Positions 8,141 to 15,530 of a DNA stretch of 23,897 nucleotides are shown here, piece after piece (the first letter of the stretch is position 1; every line of letters begins with the position of its first letter). Below the pieces are notes generated by a model, which searched no databases, was not told where the DNA came from, and saw nothing but the letters and a program-made list of their open reading frames with translations. The DNA is taken from NCBI GenBank assembly GCA_017618625.1, contig JAFZTV010000016.1, positions 1-23,897 on the forward strand, in the 5' to 3' direction. Source of the stretch: Bacteroidales bacterium. GTDB lineage: Bacteria > Bacteroidota > Bacteroidia > Bacteroidales > P3. The position numbers and the translations under genes are program-made.

Positions 8141-8179
8141 AAAGAACAAGGGTCACCGATTTGGTGACCCTTGTTCTTT
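8141..8179. terminator. Perfect 17-bp hairpin, probable bidirectional terminator
   Basis: AAAGAACAAGGGTCACC (8141-8157) pairs perfectly with its reverse complement at 8163-8179 across a 5-nt loop, GATTT. The outer stem is A-rich on one arm and T-rich on the other, giving an U-rich 3' arm in both directions. It follows the possible small gene ending at 8119. Confidence 0.75.
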
Positions 8180-8437
8180 GTGGGATGTGAAATTATTGTA
8201 TTGTGTTTTAGCTGTGGTCGAAAACGCTTGGCTCACCGTTATTGGCGGATGCCTGTCAATGTCGTTTGCCTTTATTTGTTTGAATGGCGAAGCATCGGCT
8301 ATGCTATTTTTTATCTGATGGGGGGGGGTATGTCGTTTTCGGGGTGTTTTATGGGCTGTTGGAAATGGAGGAAAAAAGGGGTTTTGATACATTTCATACA
8401 TTAAACGCCACATTTCATACATTGGAGGAGTAAAACG
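8180..8437. other. Non-coding spacer upstream of the WG-repeat gene
   Basis: Frames here (for example 8171-8404 forward) have Cys/Trp-rich, unconvincing translations. Two items stand out: a run of nine G at 8320-8328, and a 14-bp direct repeat at 8389 and 8410 (listed separately). Confidence 0.5.
8389..8423. repeat. 14-bp direct repeat spaced 21 bp, upstream of a promoter
   Basis: ACATTTCATACATT occurs at 8389-8402 and identically at 8410-8423, start to start 21 bp. That is two helical turns, or three heptads. The second copy ends 15 nt before the -33 box of the WG-repeat gene promoter, a position suited to an activator or repressor site. No regulator is identified. Confidence 0.6.
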
Positions 8438-8468
8438 CTTGTTGTCCTTGCTTTAAGATGTATCTTTG
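8438..8468 (+). promoter_or_regulatory. Bacteroidota-type promoter of the WG-repeat gene
   Basis: CTTG (8438-8441), a 19-nt spacer, then TATCTTTG (8461-8468). The -7 box matches perfectly and the -33 box has one mismatch. It lies about 50 nt upstream of the ATG at 8517. It overlaps an in-frame TTG at 8466, so that TTG cannot be the real start. Confidence 0.75.
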
Positions 8469-8516
8469 CCGTGTTTTCAACGGAGAAACATTTATCACAG
8501 CAAAAAACAATACATC

Positions 8517-9596
8517 ATGGAAAAAACAGAAAAAGACTCGAAAGAGTACAATGCAAAAGACGAAGAAGTCTTGAACGAGGCAACAAACGAAAATGTTGCA
8601 GAGCAGGAACAGAAATTAGCCGACGACGGCAAATTGTCGGGAACCGATGAATTCTCTTCAGGGAGGAAACGCAGGAAAAGATGGTTTCCGATATTCCTGC
8701 TTGTCATTGCGGCGCTGGCGGCAGGTGTACTTGTGTTCAGATCGTGCCAAAGCAAAAAACGTCCGGAGCCGCTTTATGACTATTATTACGGTTACGAGCC
8801 GTCGGGTGGACACATCTCGTACAAAAACGGCAAAAGCAACATTGTCAACCCCGCCACCAAGGAGGTCATAGTGGAGGATATTGACTGGAGCCACTATTCG
8901 GACAACAGCGACGAGAATCCGCTGGTGCTTTTCGCTAAGAACGGCAAACGCGGTTTTTGCAACATCATGACCAACGAGGTGATAGTGAAGCCCGACAGCT
9001 ACACAAAGGCCTGGGTCTTCTCTGAAGGTCTGGCGGCAGTGGAGAGGAAGGGCTACATAGGATTTGTGGATACGTCGGGCAAAGTGGCCATAGACTTCAG
9101 ATTCTCCTATCGCGGCAATTCGCTCTATGAGTTTGTGTTCCACAATGGCTATTGTGTGGTAGCGGACTCGGCGAACAGAATCGGGGTCATCGACAAAAAG
9201 GGTCGCTGGGTGGTGAAACCGCTCTATGACGATGTGGACTTGGCCAAGGACTATGCGATAGTTTATAAAGAGGGGGATTTCAAAAAGCAGGTGGACTTCA
9301 ACGGGAATGTATTGCAGGACGGAATAATAGACAATATCAGCGAACTGTATTACGAGGTCAGATACAATGACCTTGAGTCGGGCGAGCCGAAGGTGGGGCA
9401 GGCGAAAAACAACGATTTCTATGCCTACAACGTAGGAGGCTATTCGGGCTTGATTGACAGCAAAGGGAAAGTGGTCACTCCGCCGATATATACTGATATT
9501 TCAGGTATTACGGCCACATTGTTCAGGGCAAGACTGCAAGACTGGAGCTCGATAGTCATCATAGACACCAAAGGCAATGTTGTGTCCAACAGATAA
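8517..9596 (+). CDS. Membrane-anchored WG-repeat protein
   Basis: 359 aa. The acidic N-terminal 48 residues are followed by a basic KRRKRW and one transmembrane helix (about 57-76), giving a type II-like anchor with the remainder probably outside the cytoplasm. The C-terminal part (about 95-359) consists of degenerate WG/KWG-type repeats of about 35-45 residues with turns such as NGKRGFCNI, RKGYIGFVDTSGKV, KKGRWVVKPLYDDV and YSGLIDSKGKVVTPP. Such repeats form beta-rich folds thought to bind ligands or proteins; no enzyme motif is seen. I chose the ATG at 8517 over an in-frame TTG at 8466 because the promoter -7 box covers the latter. The gene is monocistronic, between its own promoter and a hairpin shared with the convergent M28 gene. 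Confidence 0.85.
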   Translation: MEKTEKDSKEYNAKDEEVLNEATNENVAEQEQKLADDGKLSGTDEFSSGRKRRKRWFPIFLLVIAALAAGVLVFRSCQSKKRPEPLYDYYYGYEPSGGHISYKNGKSNIVNPATKEVIVEDIDWSHYSDNSDENPLVLFAKNGKRGFCNIMTNEVIVKPDSYTKAWVFSEGLAAVERKGYIGFVDTSGKVAIDFRFSYRGNSLYEFVFHNGYCVVADSANRIGVIDKKGRWVVKPLYDDVDLAKDYAIVYKEGDFKKQVDFNGNVLQDGIIDNISELYYEVRYNDLESGEPKVGQAKNNDFYAYNVGGYSGLIDSKGKVVTPPIYTDISGITATLFRARLQDWSSIVIIDTKGNVVSNR

Positions 9597-9597
9597 A

Positions 9598-9626
9598 AGC
9601 AAGGCCCTTTAGTACGGGGCTTTGCT
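9598..9626. terminator. Hairpin terminator between convergent genes
   Basis: AGCAAGGCCC (9598-9607) pairs with GGGCTTTGCT (9617-9626), 10 bp including one G-T pair. It begins right after the WG-repeat gene stop (9596) and ends 4 nt before the stop of the convergent M28 gene (9630), so it can serve both strands. Confidence 0.7.
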
Positions 9627-9629
9627 TAG

Positions 9630-10640
9630 CTACTTTGCGGGGTAGTCGGCGTAGATGGTTTTCAGGAGGACGTCGGCGACGGTTTTCATGGACTGGGGGT
9701 CGATGGCGTCGAGGTTGTCGCCGAGGGTGTGCCAGAGGGGGAAGAAGCTGCAGTCGGTGTTGTTTTGCACTATGTCGATGGTGGGTATGTTGGCAATCTG
9801 GTTGACGTAGAGGTGGTCGTCGAGGATGGCGTCGGTCTTCTGGTCAACGAAAGTTGAGGCATAGCCAGTGGCTGCGGCAACGCGCCAGACTTTGTCCATG
9901 AGCGAGGGGGCGTAGCGTCGGCTTATCTCTTCTTTGGTGAAGCGAGGTTGGGCGGTGCCGACCATGTCGAGGAGAATGGCGTAGATGGCGCGGTAGTAGG
10001 GGCGGTGGGGGTTCTGAGCCCAGTATTGGGAGCCTTTGCACCAGGTGTTGTCTTGATAGTCTTCGTCGGCCCATTCGGGCATGCCTTGGTCTTCGACGTC
10101 GAAGAAGATGAAGTCGATGCCGACGGAGGGGCGCATGGCTGACATGGTGCGTGCCATTTCCATGAGCGTTGCAACGCCGCTGGCACCGTCGTTGGCACCG
10201 AGGATGGGTTTGCGGTGGTTGCTGTCATCGGGGTCGTGGTCGGCCCAGAGCCGGCTGTCCCAGTGGGCGCAGAGCATGATGCGGTCGCTCTTGTCGGGGT
10301 CGAGGGAGGCAATGATGTTCACGCCTTTGACGGTTTGGCCGTTCCACAGAGTGGTGGAGAAGGGCTGGGAGATGACGGTATCGCACCACTGAGCCATGGT
10401 GCGGCGGAGGTATTCGGCGCAGTCGGCCTGGCCTTTGCTGCCCGGGGTGCGGAAGCCGAAGGATAGCTGACGCTCGACGAATGCGTAGGCGGAATCGGCG
10501 GAGAAGTCGGGAGTCGCGACCGAGGTATAGTCAACGGAGTGTTGCTCGGCGACGGGTTTCTTGTCGTTGTGACAGGCTGCTGTCAAAAGAAGCAGAGACG
10601 CCACTATAGCGCCTCTGCAAATATTTGGTTTGATAGTCAT
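9630..10640 (-). CDS. M28-family zinc peptidase lipoprotein, glutaminyl-cyclase-like
   Basis: 336 aa. A lipoprotein signal ends LTAAC with Cys23. The M28 zinc-binding pattern is complete: His126 and Asp128 in AHWDSR, Asp151 in LGANDGASGVA, Glu183 in FDVEDQG, a DDH motif near residue 274, and His304 near PLWHTLGDNLD. Family knowledge: this subgroup includes aminopeptidases and the single-zinc glutaminyl-peptide cyclotransferases that make N-terminal pyroglutamate on exported proteins. The HWDSR and LWHT context favours the cyclotransferase-like branch, but activity cannot be decided by eye. It is the last gene of a leftward set and starts (ATG) 7 nt after the efp stop, suggesting co-transcription with efp. 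Confidence 0.88.
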   Translation of the reverse strand: MTIKPNICRGAIVASLLLLTAACHNDKKPVAEQHSVDYTSVATPDFSADSAYAFVERQLSFGFRTPGSKGQADCAEYLRRTMAQWCDTVISQPFSTTLWNGQTVKGVNIIASLDPDKSDRIMLCAHWDSRLWADHDPDDSNHRKPILGANDGASGVATLMEMARTMSAMRPSVGIDFIFFDVEDQGMPEWADEDYQDNTWCKGSQYWAQNPHRPYYRAIYAILLDMVGTAQPRFTKEEISRRYAPSLMDKVWRVAAATGYASTFVDQKTDAILDDHLYVNQIANIPTIDIVQNNTDCSFFPLWHTLGDNLDAIDPQSMKTVADVLLKTIYADYPAK

Positions 10641-10647
10641 ACAGTTG

Positions 10648-11211
10648 CTATTTGATGCGCTCGCTGTATTCGTTGGTGCGGGTGTCGACTTTGATTTTCT
10701 CGCCTTCCTTGATGAAGAGGGGAACGCGGATGGTGACGCCGGGTTCGACGGTGGCGTCCTTCATGGCGTTGGTGGCGGTGTTGCCGGCGAAACCGGGCTC
10801 GGTGTAGGTGACGACGGTCTCGATGAACGGCGGGAGCTCGCACATGAGGGGGGTCTCGGTGTCGGCGTCGACGGTGATTTCGACGTACTGGCCGTCACGG
10901 AGGAACTGAGGAGCGTTGATTATCTGCTCGGGGATATAAATCTGCTCGTAGGTCTCGGTGTGCATGAATACGTGCATGTCGCCCTCTTTGTAGAGGTAGG
11001 TGTAGGGGCGACGCTCGACGCGCACGATGTCGATTTTGGCACCGCTGGGGAAGGTGTTCTCAAGCATACGTCCGGTCTTGACGTTGCGCATCTTGGTGCG
11101 AACGAAGGCGGCACCCTTGCCGGGTTTGACGTGGAGGAACTCGACGATGCAGTAGATGTCGTTGTTGAAATTGATGCAAAGTCCGTTTTTGATGTCGGTT
11201 GTTGTTGCCAT
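10648..11211 (-). CDS. efp: Translation elongation factor P
   Basis: 187 aa, the normal EF-P length, with KOW-like N-terminal and two OB-like domains. EF-P binds stalled ribosomes between the P and E sites and relieves arrest at proline runs. The tip loop reads VKPGKGAAFVRTK. Lys32 takes the position that other bacteria modify (beta-lysylated Lys34 in E. coli). No EpmA/EpmB-type modification gene is in the window. The C-terminal signature is present as TNEYSERIK. The start is ATG at 11209-11211, directly preceded by the heptad array that fills the spacer to the 89-aa gene. The M28 gene begins 7 nt downstream. Confidence 0.97.
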   Translation of the reverse strand: MATTTDIKNGLCINFNNDIYCIVEFLHVKPGKGAAFVRTKMRNVKTGRMLENTFPSGAKIDIVRVERRPYTYLYKEGDMHVFMHTETYEQIYIPEQIINAPQFLRDGQYVEITVDADTETPLMCELPPFIETVVTYTEPGFAGNTATNAMKDATVEPGVTIRVPLFIKEGEKIKVDTRTNEYSERIK

Positions 11212-11216
11212 GGTAT

Positions 11217-11268
11217 ATTTAAGTTTTAAGTTTCAAGTTTTGAGCTGTAAGCTGTAAGTTTTGAGAGG
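11217..11268. repeat. 7-bp period array between the 89-aa gene and efp
   Basis: From 11221 the spacer divides cleanly into heptads: AAGTTTT, AAGTTTC, AAGTTTT, then GAGCTGT, AAGCTGT, then AAGTTTT and GAGAGGT. No unit boundary is broken over seven units. The following unit (11270-11276) already overlaps the stop codon of the 89-aa gene. The other end lies 9 nt from the efp ATG, so the array sits in the efp translation-initiation region. Confidence 0.8.
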
Positions 11269-11538
11269 TTAGTTGTCGGTGTCTTTCTTTTCTTTGCGCA
11301 GTAGAGAGGTTAGGTGACGGAGGTCGGCCTTGAGCGACTCGTTCTCCTCTTCGTAGGACTTGCGGCGAGCGCGCTCCATAAGCATACGCATGAACATGGC
11401 GACCACCAGCAGCAAGAGTGTGAGAGTGTTGGCGAGGTGCGGGTTGGGTTTGCGGAGGAGTATGAACACCGCCGTGGCGCCAATCAGAAGGGCGTAAGAG
11501 ACGTATTCGTAGATTTTGATTTCCTTATCGTGGGTCAT
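11269..11538 (-). CDS. Small membrane protein with C-terminal coiled coil, unknown
   Basis: 89 aa. There are two predicted transmembrane helices (about 10-28 and 35-53) joined by a short RKPNPH turn. A highly charged helical tail (about 55-88) follows, with a coiled-coil pattern (EEENESLKADLRHLTSLLRKEK). Both ends are probably cytoplasmic. I do not recognise the family. The ATG is at 11536-11538. A minus-strand TATTTTTG box at 11559-11566 is well placed to be its -7 element, making it the first gene of a likely operon with efp and the M28 lipoprotein. The clean coding frame and operon position make it likely to be real. Confidence 0.75.
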   Translation of the reverse strand: MTHDKEIKIYEYVSYALLIGATAVFILLRKPNPHLANTLTLLLLVVAMFMRMLMERARRKSYEEENESLKADLRHLTSLLRKEKKDTDN

Positions 11539-11558
11539 GGTAAAAGTGAATTAAAATG

Positions 11559-11566
11559 CAAAAATA
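11559..11566 (-). promoter_or_regulatory. Probable -7 element for the 89-aa gene, efp and M28 operon
   Basis: The minus strand reads TATTTTTG, a match to TAnnTTTG, 20 nt upstream of the ATG at 11538. No TTTG -33 box is seen at 19-21 nt, so confidence is moderate. Confidence 0.45.
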
Positions 11567-11824
11567 CGAAAATGATGGGAATTGGGAGGCGATGGTGTCT
11601 ATTTTTTTGATTGAGGGGGAATCCGGACATGAATAGTTGGCTGGTAATCAGACGATGTGCGGTGGAAGAAAAGGTTGACGGGGTAATTGTGGAGGCGGCC
11701 TTATTTTGAGGTAAGTTTTGGGGCGAGGGATGCTCATCTAGCTGCGGTTGGAGGGGAGGGTTGATTTTTTGGAAAAATGTATTTGGGGCTATTAATTTTG
11801 TGAAATATATTGGGAAAAGAGTTG
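11567..11824. other. Spacer with no clear gene
   Basis: The interval is G-rich on the plus strand. The only long frames (for example minus 11535-11858) have serine/proline-rich, non-protein-like translations. I see no tRNA, hairpin terminator or repeat in it. Confidence 0.5.
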
Positions 11825-11832
11825 TAACTTTG
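11825..11832 (+). promoter_or_regulatory. Possible -7 element facing a short ORF
   Basis: TAACTTTG matches TAnnTTTG. The nearest TTTG upstream (11797-11800) leaves 24 nt, longer than the usual 19-21. It lies 10 nt before the ATG of the 39-codon frame at 11843. Weak on its own. Confidence 0.3.
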
Positions 11833-11842
11833 CAGGGACGAG

Positions 11843-11962
11843 ATGATGAATATGTCATTCTGCAAGAAGATAAATATCAGTGGTTTGGGATGTATTCGCG
11901 ATATACACCCGACAATGGCGGTACAAAATTGGCCGCTGCAAGATATTGACACACAGGGATAA
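11843..11962 (+). CDS. Possible 39-aa small ORF
   Basis: ATG at 11843 to TAA at 11960-11962, 39 aa, beginning MMNMSFCKKINISGLGCIRD. It follows a promoter-like TAACTTTG box by 10 nt and stops just before the 11-bp array at 11971. No family is recognised and no coding evidence beyond the open frame is available. An overlapping frame (11761-11949) is equally long, so this may be neither gene. Confidence 0.18.
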   Translation: MMNMSFCKKINISGLGCIRDIHPTMAVQNWPLQDIDTQG

Positions 11963-11970
11963 AGTGTGCT

Positions 11971-12069
11971 CACCTCCGTATCACCTCCGTATCACCTCCG
12001 TATCAAGTACGTGTTATCTCTAGGGTTCATTCTAGGTTCATCCAGGGTTCCTTTGGGGGGTTGTCTTAG
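11971..12069. repeat. 11-bp period array
   Basis: CACCTCCGTAT is repeated exactly three times (11971-12003). After 16 nt come more 11-mers with the same spacing: CTAGGGTTCAT (12020-12030), TCTAGGTTCAT (12031-12041), CCAGGGTTCCT (12042-12052), then weaker units to about 12069. The core CTAGGTTCATCC closely matches CTAGGTTCGTCC in the larger 11-bp array at 23480-23710. It lies downstream of the leftward tatD gene. Confidence 0.8.
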
Positions 12070-12139
12070 TGAGTGACCTGTGAACTGTGACCTGGGAGGG
12101 GTGTCCTGTGACCTGGGAACTGTGAACAGAGAGGGGTTG
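12070..12139. repeat. 7-bp period array directly after the 11-bp array
   Basis: Ten heptads in one phase: TGAGTGA, then CCTGTGA, ACTGTGA, then CCTGGGA and GGGGTGT, then CCTGTGA, CCTGGGA, then ACTGTGA, ACAGAGA and GGGGTTG. Consensus is (C/A)CTGTGA. The tatD stop codon is 13 nt beyond (12153). This is the only place where the 7-bp and 11-bp types touch. Confidence 0.78.
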
Positions 12140-12152
12140 CTTGTTGGGGTGG

Positions 12153-12953
12153 TTAGGGGAGGGTGAAGATGGTTTGGGCGTTTTGGGTGGTTTGGGCTGC
12201 TATGGTTTGGGCGGGGAGGGCTTTTATCTCGGCTATCTTGTTTATGATGTCGGGGATATAGGCGCTCTCGTTGCGGTGACCGCGGTGGGGTACGGGTGCG
12301 AGGTAGGGGGAATCGGTCTCGACGACGATGCTCTCGATGGGGAGCGCCGCCACGACTTGCTGTAGGAGGGCGTTTTTGTAGGTCACGACACCGCCCACGC
12401 CGATGGAGAAACCACAGTCGACGGCACGCAGCGCCTGTGAGACGGAGCCGCTGTAGCAATGCATCACTCCCGTGGGCCGCTGGTTTTCGGGCAGCGCGGA
12501 CCAAAGCTTGAAGAAGAGTTCGTAGGCGTCGTCATCGGAGGTGGCGGCCTCTTTGGCGCTTCGGAGATGCAGGACGACGGGCAGGCTGCACTGGCTGGCG
12601 AGCAGGAGCTGACGGGTGAGGACCACCTGCTGCTCGGCCAGGAAGGTCTTGTCCCAGTAGAGGTCAAGTCCTATCTCGCCGACGGCGATATAGTCGGAGG
12701 GGTGCTGCAGCTGCTCTTCGACCAGTTGGAGCTCGCGCTGGTAGTCATGGGTGACGGAGGTGGGGTGGAGGCCTGCCATGGCGTAGCAGACGCGGGGGTA
12801 GCGGGCGACCATCTGGCGAAGGCGCTCGGCTGACTGGGAGTCGACGGCGGGGAGGAGGAGCTTGTGGACGTCAGCATCGAGGGCGCGCTTCACCGCTTCG
12901 TCGCGGTCGTCGTCGAAGTCGTCAAGGTAAAGGTGGGTGTGGGTGTCGATCAA
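12153..12953 (-). CDS. tatD: TatD-family metal-dependent deoxyribonuclease
   Basis: 266 aa, the usual TatD length, a TIM-barrel amidohydrolase-type nuclease. Metal ligands are visible: His5 and His7 in DTHTH, Glu93 in VGEIGLD, His129 in VVLHLR, His165 in GVMHCYSG, and Asp214 in VETDSPYLAP. Family knowledge: TatD enzymes are Mg-dependent 3'-5' DNases linked to DNA repair and nucleic-acid turnover; the exact paralogue (TatD, YcfH or YjjV type) is not decided. The start is TTG at 12951-12953, only 6 nt after the clpX stop, so it is translationally coupled or at least co-transcribed with clpX. Downstream lie the 7-bp and 11-bp arrays rather than an obvious terminator. Confidence 0.93.
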   Translation of the reverse strand: MIDTHTHLYLDDFDDDRDEAVKRALDADVHKLLLPAVDSQSAERLRQMVARYPRVCYAMAGLHPTSVTHDYQRELQLVEEQLQHPSDYIAVGEIGLDLYWDKTFLAEQQVVLTRQLLLASQCSLPVVLHLRSAKEAATSDDDAYELFFKLWSALPENQRPTGVMHCYSGSVSQALRAVDCGFSIGVGGVVTYKNALLQQVVAALPIESIVVETDSPYLAPVPHRGHRNESAYIPDIINKIAEIKALPAQTIAAQTTQNAQTIFTLP

Positions 12954-12959
12954 GGTGTT

Positions 12960-14198
12960 TCAGCTTTTCATGGTTTCCAGCTTGCCGAGGTGCTGAGCGA
13001 CGGTGTCGGCGGAGATGGTTATGCTGGAGCCGCGATGGGCGGGGAGGTCGAACATGATGTCGGTCATGACGGTCTCGACGATGGACCTGAGGCCGCGTGC
13101 GCTCAGTTTGTATTCGACGGCCTTGTCAACGATGAGTTCCAGAGCCGCCTGGTCGAAGGAGAGCTGTACATCGTCCATCTTGAACAGCTCGGTGTATTGT
13201 TTCACCAGGGCGTTCTTGGGTTCGGTGAGGATGCGCAGGAGAGCGTCGCGGTCGAGCGGCTGGAGGTGAGTCACCATGGGGAAACGGCCGACGAGCTCGG
13301 GGATGAGGCCGAATTTCTTGAGGTCCATGGGCTGGATGTACTGGAGCATGTTGTGCTGGTCGATTTCCTCGCGGGTCTTAGTGCCGCTGAAGCCGATGAC
13401 GCTGGTCTTCATGCGAGAGGCGATGTCGCGCTCGATGCCGTCGAAGGCGCCGCCGGCGATGAAGAGGATGTTCTGTGTATTGACCGCAATCATCTTCTGC
13501 TCGGGATGTTTGCGACCACCCTGAGGCGGCACGTTGACCACCGCGCCCTCAAGGAGTTTTAGCATGGCCTGCTGGACACCTTCGCCCGATACGTCGCGAG
13601 TGATGGAGGGGTTGTCGCTTTTGCGTGCGATTTTGTCGATTTCGTCGATGAAGACGATGCCTTTCTCGGCAGCTGCGACGTCGTAGTCGGCAGCCTGGAG
13701 CAGTCGCACCAGCACGTTCTCGACGTCGTCGCCCACGTAGCCCGCCTCGGTGAGGGTGGTGGCGTCGGCGATGCAGAAAGGCACATGGAGAATCTTGGCG
13801 ATGGTGCGCGCCATGAGGGTTTTGCCGGTGCCGGTCTCGCCTACGACGATGATGTTGGTCTTCTCAATCTCGGTGTCGTTGCCGCGGTCGTTCTTGGCGT
13901 TGTAGTGAAGCCGCTTGTAGTGGTTGTAAACGGCGACCGAGAGCACTTTCTTGGCGTCGTCCTGACCAATGACATAGCGGTCGAGATGCTCTTTGATTTC
14001 GCGAGGCGTGGGGATGGGGATGGCGTCGAGCTTAGCAATCTCGGAGGTTTTGCAGTATTTCTTGTAGATTTCGCCAGCCTGTTCGACGCATGACCTGCAA
14101 ATAAAGCCGTGGAGGCCCGAAATCAACTGACCGGTCTCGGACTCAGGGAGACCGCAGAAAGAGCATCGGTTTTCTTTTTGAGAAGGTTGTTTTGCCAT
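12960..14198 (-). CDS. clpX: ATP-dependent Clp protease ATP-binding subunit ClpX
   Basis: 412 aa, full length. The N-terminal zinc-binding domain has Cys12, Cys15, Cys34 and Cys37. The AAA+ module has Walker A GETGTGKT (120-127), pore loop GYVG (153-156) and Walker [11 protein letters not shown] (181-190). ClpX unfolds tagged substrates and feeds them to the ClpP peptidase in the cytoplasm. In many bacteria clpX follows tig and clpP. Here neither is adjacent; the gene instead sits 27 nt after rodA and 6 nt before tatD. The start is ATG at 14196-14198. It is the only ATG-started gene of this six-gene leftward cluster. Confidence 0.98.
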   Translation of the reverse strand: MAKQPSQKENRCSFCGLPESETGQLISGLHGFICRSCVEQAGEIYKKYCKTSEIAKLDAIPIPTPREIKEHLDRYVIGQDDAKKVLSVAVYNHYKRLHYNAKNDRGNDTEIEKTNIIVVGETGTGKTLMARTIAKILHVPFCIADATTLTEAGYVGDDVENVLVRLLQAADYDVAAAEKGIVFIDEIDKIARKSDNPSITRDVSGEGVQQAMLKLLEGAVVNVPPQGGRKHPEQKMIAVNTQNILFIAGGAFDGIERDIASRMKTSVIGFSGTKTREEIDQHNMLQYIQPMDLKKFGLIPELVGRFPMVTHLQPLDRDALLRILTEPKNALVKQYTELFKMDDVQLSFDQAALELIVDKAVEYKLSARGLRSIVETVMTDIMFDLPAHRGSSITISADTVAQHLGKLETMKS

Positions 14199-14225
14199 TG
14201 TGATGAGAGATGAATACGGAGGGTT

Positions 14226-15512
14226 CTAGAGGAGCTGGGCGCGGTAGGTGTCCTGCTTGATGAAGACGAAGAGCAGGATGGAGAAGGCAAGCAGCGATGA
14301 GCCGCCGTAGCTGAAGAATGGAAGCGGGATGCCGATGACGGGCACGAGCCCCAGAACCATGCCGATATTAATGAAAAAGTGGATGAAAAGTATGCTGACC
14401 ACGGAGTAGCCGTAGAAGCGTGCAAAGGTGGAACGCTGGCGCTCGGCGAGCTTGACGAGGCGCAAGAGGAGCGCGACATAAAGGATGACGAGGGTAGCGC
14501 TGCCGATAAAGCCTCCCTCTTCGCCGACGGTGCAGAAGATGAAATCGGTTTCCTGCTCGGGGACGAAGTCGGCCTTGGTGATGGTGCCTTTCAGGAAGCC
14601 CTTGCCAAAGAAGCCGCCCGAACCGATGGCAATCTTTGACTGGTGGACGTTGTAGCCCACGCCCTTGAAGTCCTGAGTCTTGCCGAGCAGCACGTCGATG
14701 CGCTCGCGCTGGTGGGGTTCGAGGACCTTGTTGAAAACGAAATCGACCGAGAAGACGAAGAAGCAGGATAGTAGGAATATGACAGCAGCATTGATGTAGG
14801 ATCTGCGAGTGCGGCGGTTGAGCCAGAGGAAAAGATAGGCAATGCAGACGACGAGGACGATGCCCATGACGATGAACTTGTTAAGCACCAAAGCCAAGAC
14901 AAAAAGCGCCACCGCGCCGGCGGCGAAAAGCAGCACGTATTTGGTGAGGCCCTCGCGGAAAAGGGGGAAGACAAAGGCTGAGAAAACAAGAGCGGAGCCG
15001 GTGTCGTGCTGAAGGAGAATCAACACGGCCGGGACGAAGATGATGGAGAGAGAAATGAGGCGACCCTTGACGCTATTGATTTTCACGTCAAGGCTGCCAG
15101 CATATTTCGCCAGCGCCAAAGCCGTGGCGAACTTGGCAAACTCGGAGGGTTGTAGTTTGAACGGCCCCAGGTCGATCCACGAATGGCCGCCGTTAACGGC
15201 ACGAGCCACCACCAAAGTCACGAGGAGCAAGCCAAGAAAGAATACATATATGAAATAGGCGGTGTTGGAGAGCACGCGAGGTTCGGTGTAGAGAATTATG
15301 AAGGCGACAATGGCTGAAATGCCTATCCAAAGGAGCTGTTTGCCGTGCTGGGAGGCCATGTCGAAGATGAACTTGTGGCCTTCGCTGTAGCAGGCGGCGT
15401 AGATGTTCACCCATCCGAAGACGACCAGCGCGACGTAGAGGGCGATGGTAATCCAATCGAAACGGAGGCGCGAAGCGCTGTCGGTGCCTTGGTATTTAGT
15501 CTTTCCTTTCAC
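14226..15512 (-). CDS. rodA: Rod-shape-determining SEDS peptidoglycan polymerase RodA
   Basis: 428 aa with about ten transmembrane helices. SEDS-family marks include LGPFKLQPSEFAKFATALAL, HDTGSALVF, the extracellular-loop motif FVPEQETDFIFCTVGEEGGF and the C-terminal PLPFFSYGGSSL. RodA polymerises glycan strands from lipid II during cell elongation and works with the class B PBP2, whose gene lies immediately upstream (18-nt gap). That pairing supports RodA over FtsW. The start is GTG at 15510-15512; no in-frame ATG gives a better N-terminus. mreBCD, the common upstream neighbours of mrdA-rodA in this phylum, are not in the window. Confidence 0.95.
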   Translation of the reverse strand: MKGKTKYQGTDSASRLRFDWITIALYVALVVFGWVNIYAACYSEGHKFIFDMASQHGKQLLWIGISAIVAFIILYTEPRVLSNTAYFIYVFFLGLLLVTLVVARAVNGGHSWIDLGPFKLQPSEFAKFATALALAKYAGSLDVKINSVKGRLISLSIIFVPAVLILLQHDTGSALVFSAFVFPLFREGLTKYVLLFAAGAVALFVLALVLNKFIVMGIVLVVCIAYLFLWLNRRTRRSYINAAVIFLLSCFFVFSVDFVFNKVLEPHQRERIDVLLGKTQDFKGVGYNVHQSKIAIGSGGFFGKGFLKGTITKADFVPEQETDFIFCTVGEEGGFIGSATLVILYVALLLRLVKLAERQRSTFARFYGYSVVSILFIHFFINIGMVLGLVPVIGIPLPFFSYGGSSLLAFSILLFVFIKQDTYRAQLL

Positions 15513-15530
15513 TTGGGTTAAGCTTTATGA

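Noticed and set aside
8153..8422. 89-aa reverse frame and 77-aa forward frame upstream of the WG-repeat gene
   Set aside because: Both overlap the terminator hairpin and promoter-proximal repeats. Compositions are not protein-like and the two frames mask each other.
8466..8516. TTG start extending the WG-repeat protein by 17 residues
   Set aside because: The codon lies inside the TATCTTTG promoter box, so it would not be transcribed. The ATG at 8517 follows with a normal leader.
7679..8516. tRNA or other structured RNA gene in the long spacer
   Set aside because: No cloverleaf, TTCGA loop or known RNA pattern is seen; only two simple hairpins are present.
11535..11858. 107-aa reverse frame upstream of the 89-aa gene
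   Set aside because: The translation is Ser/Pro/Asn-rich with no domain, and it overlaps the likely promoter of the 89-aa gene.
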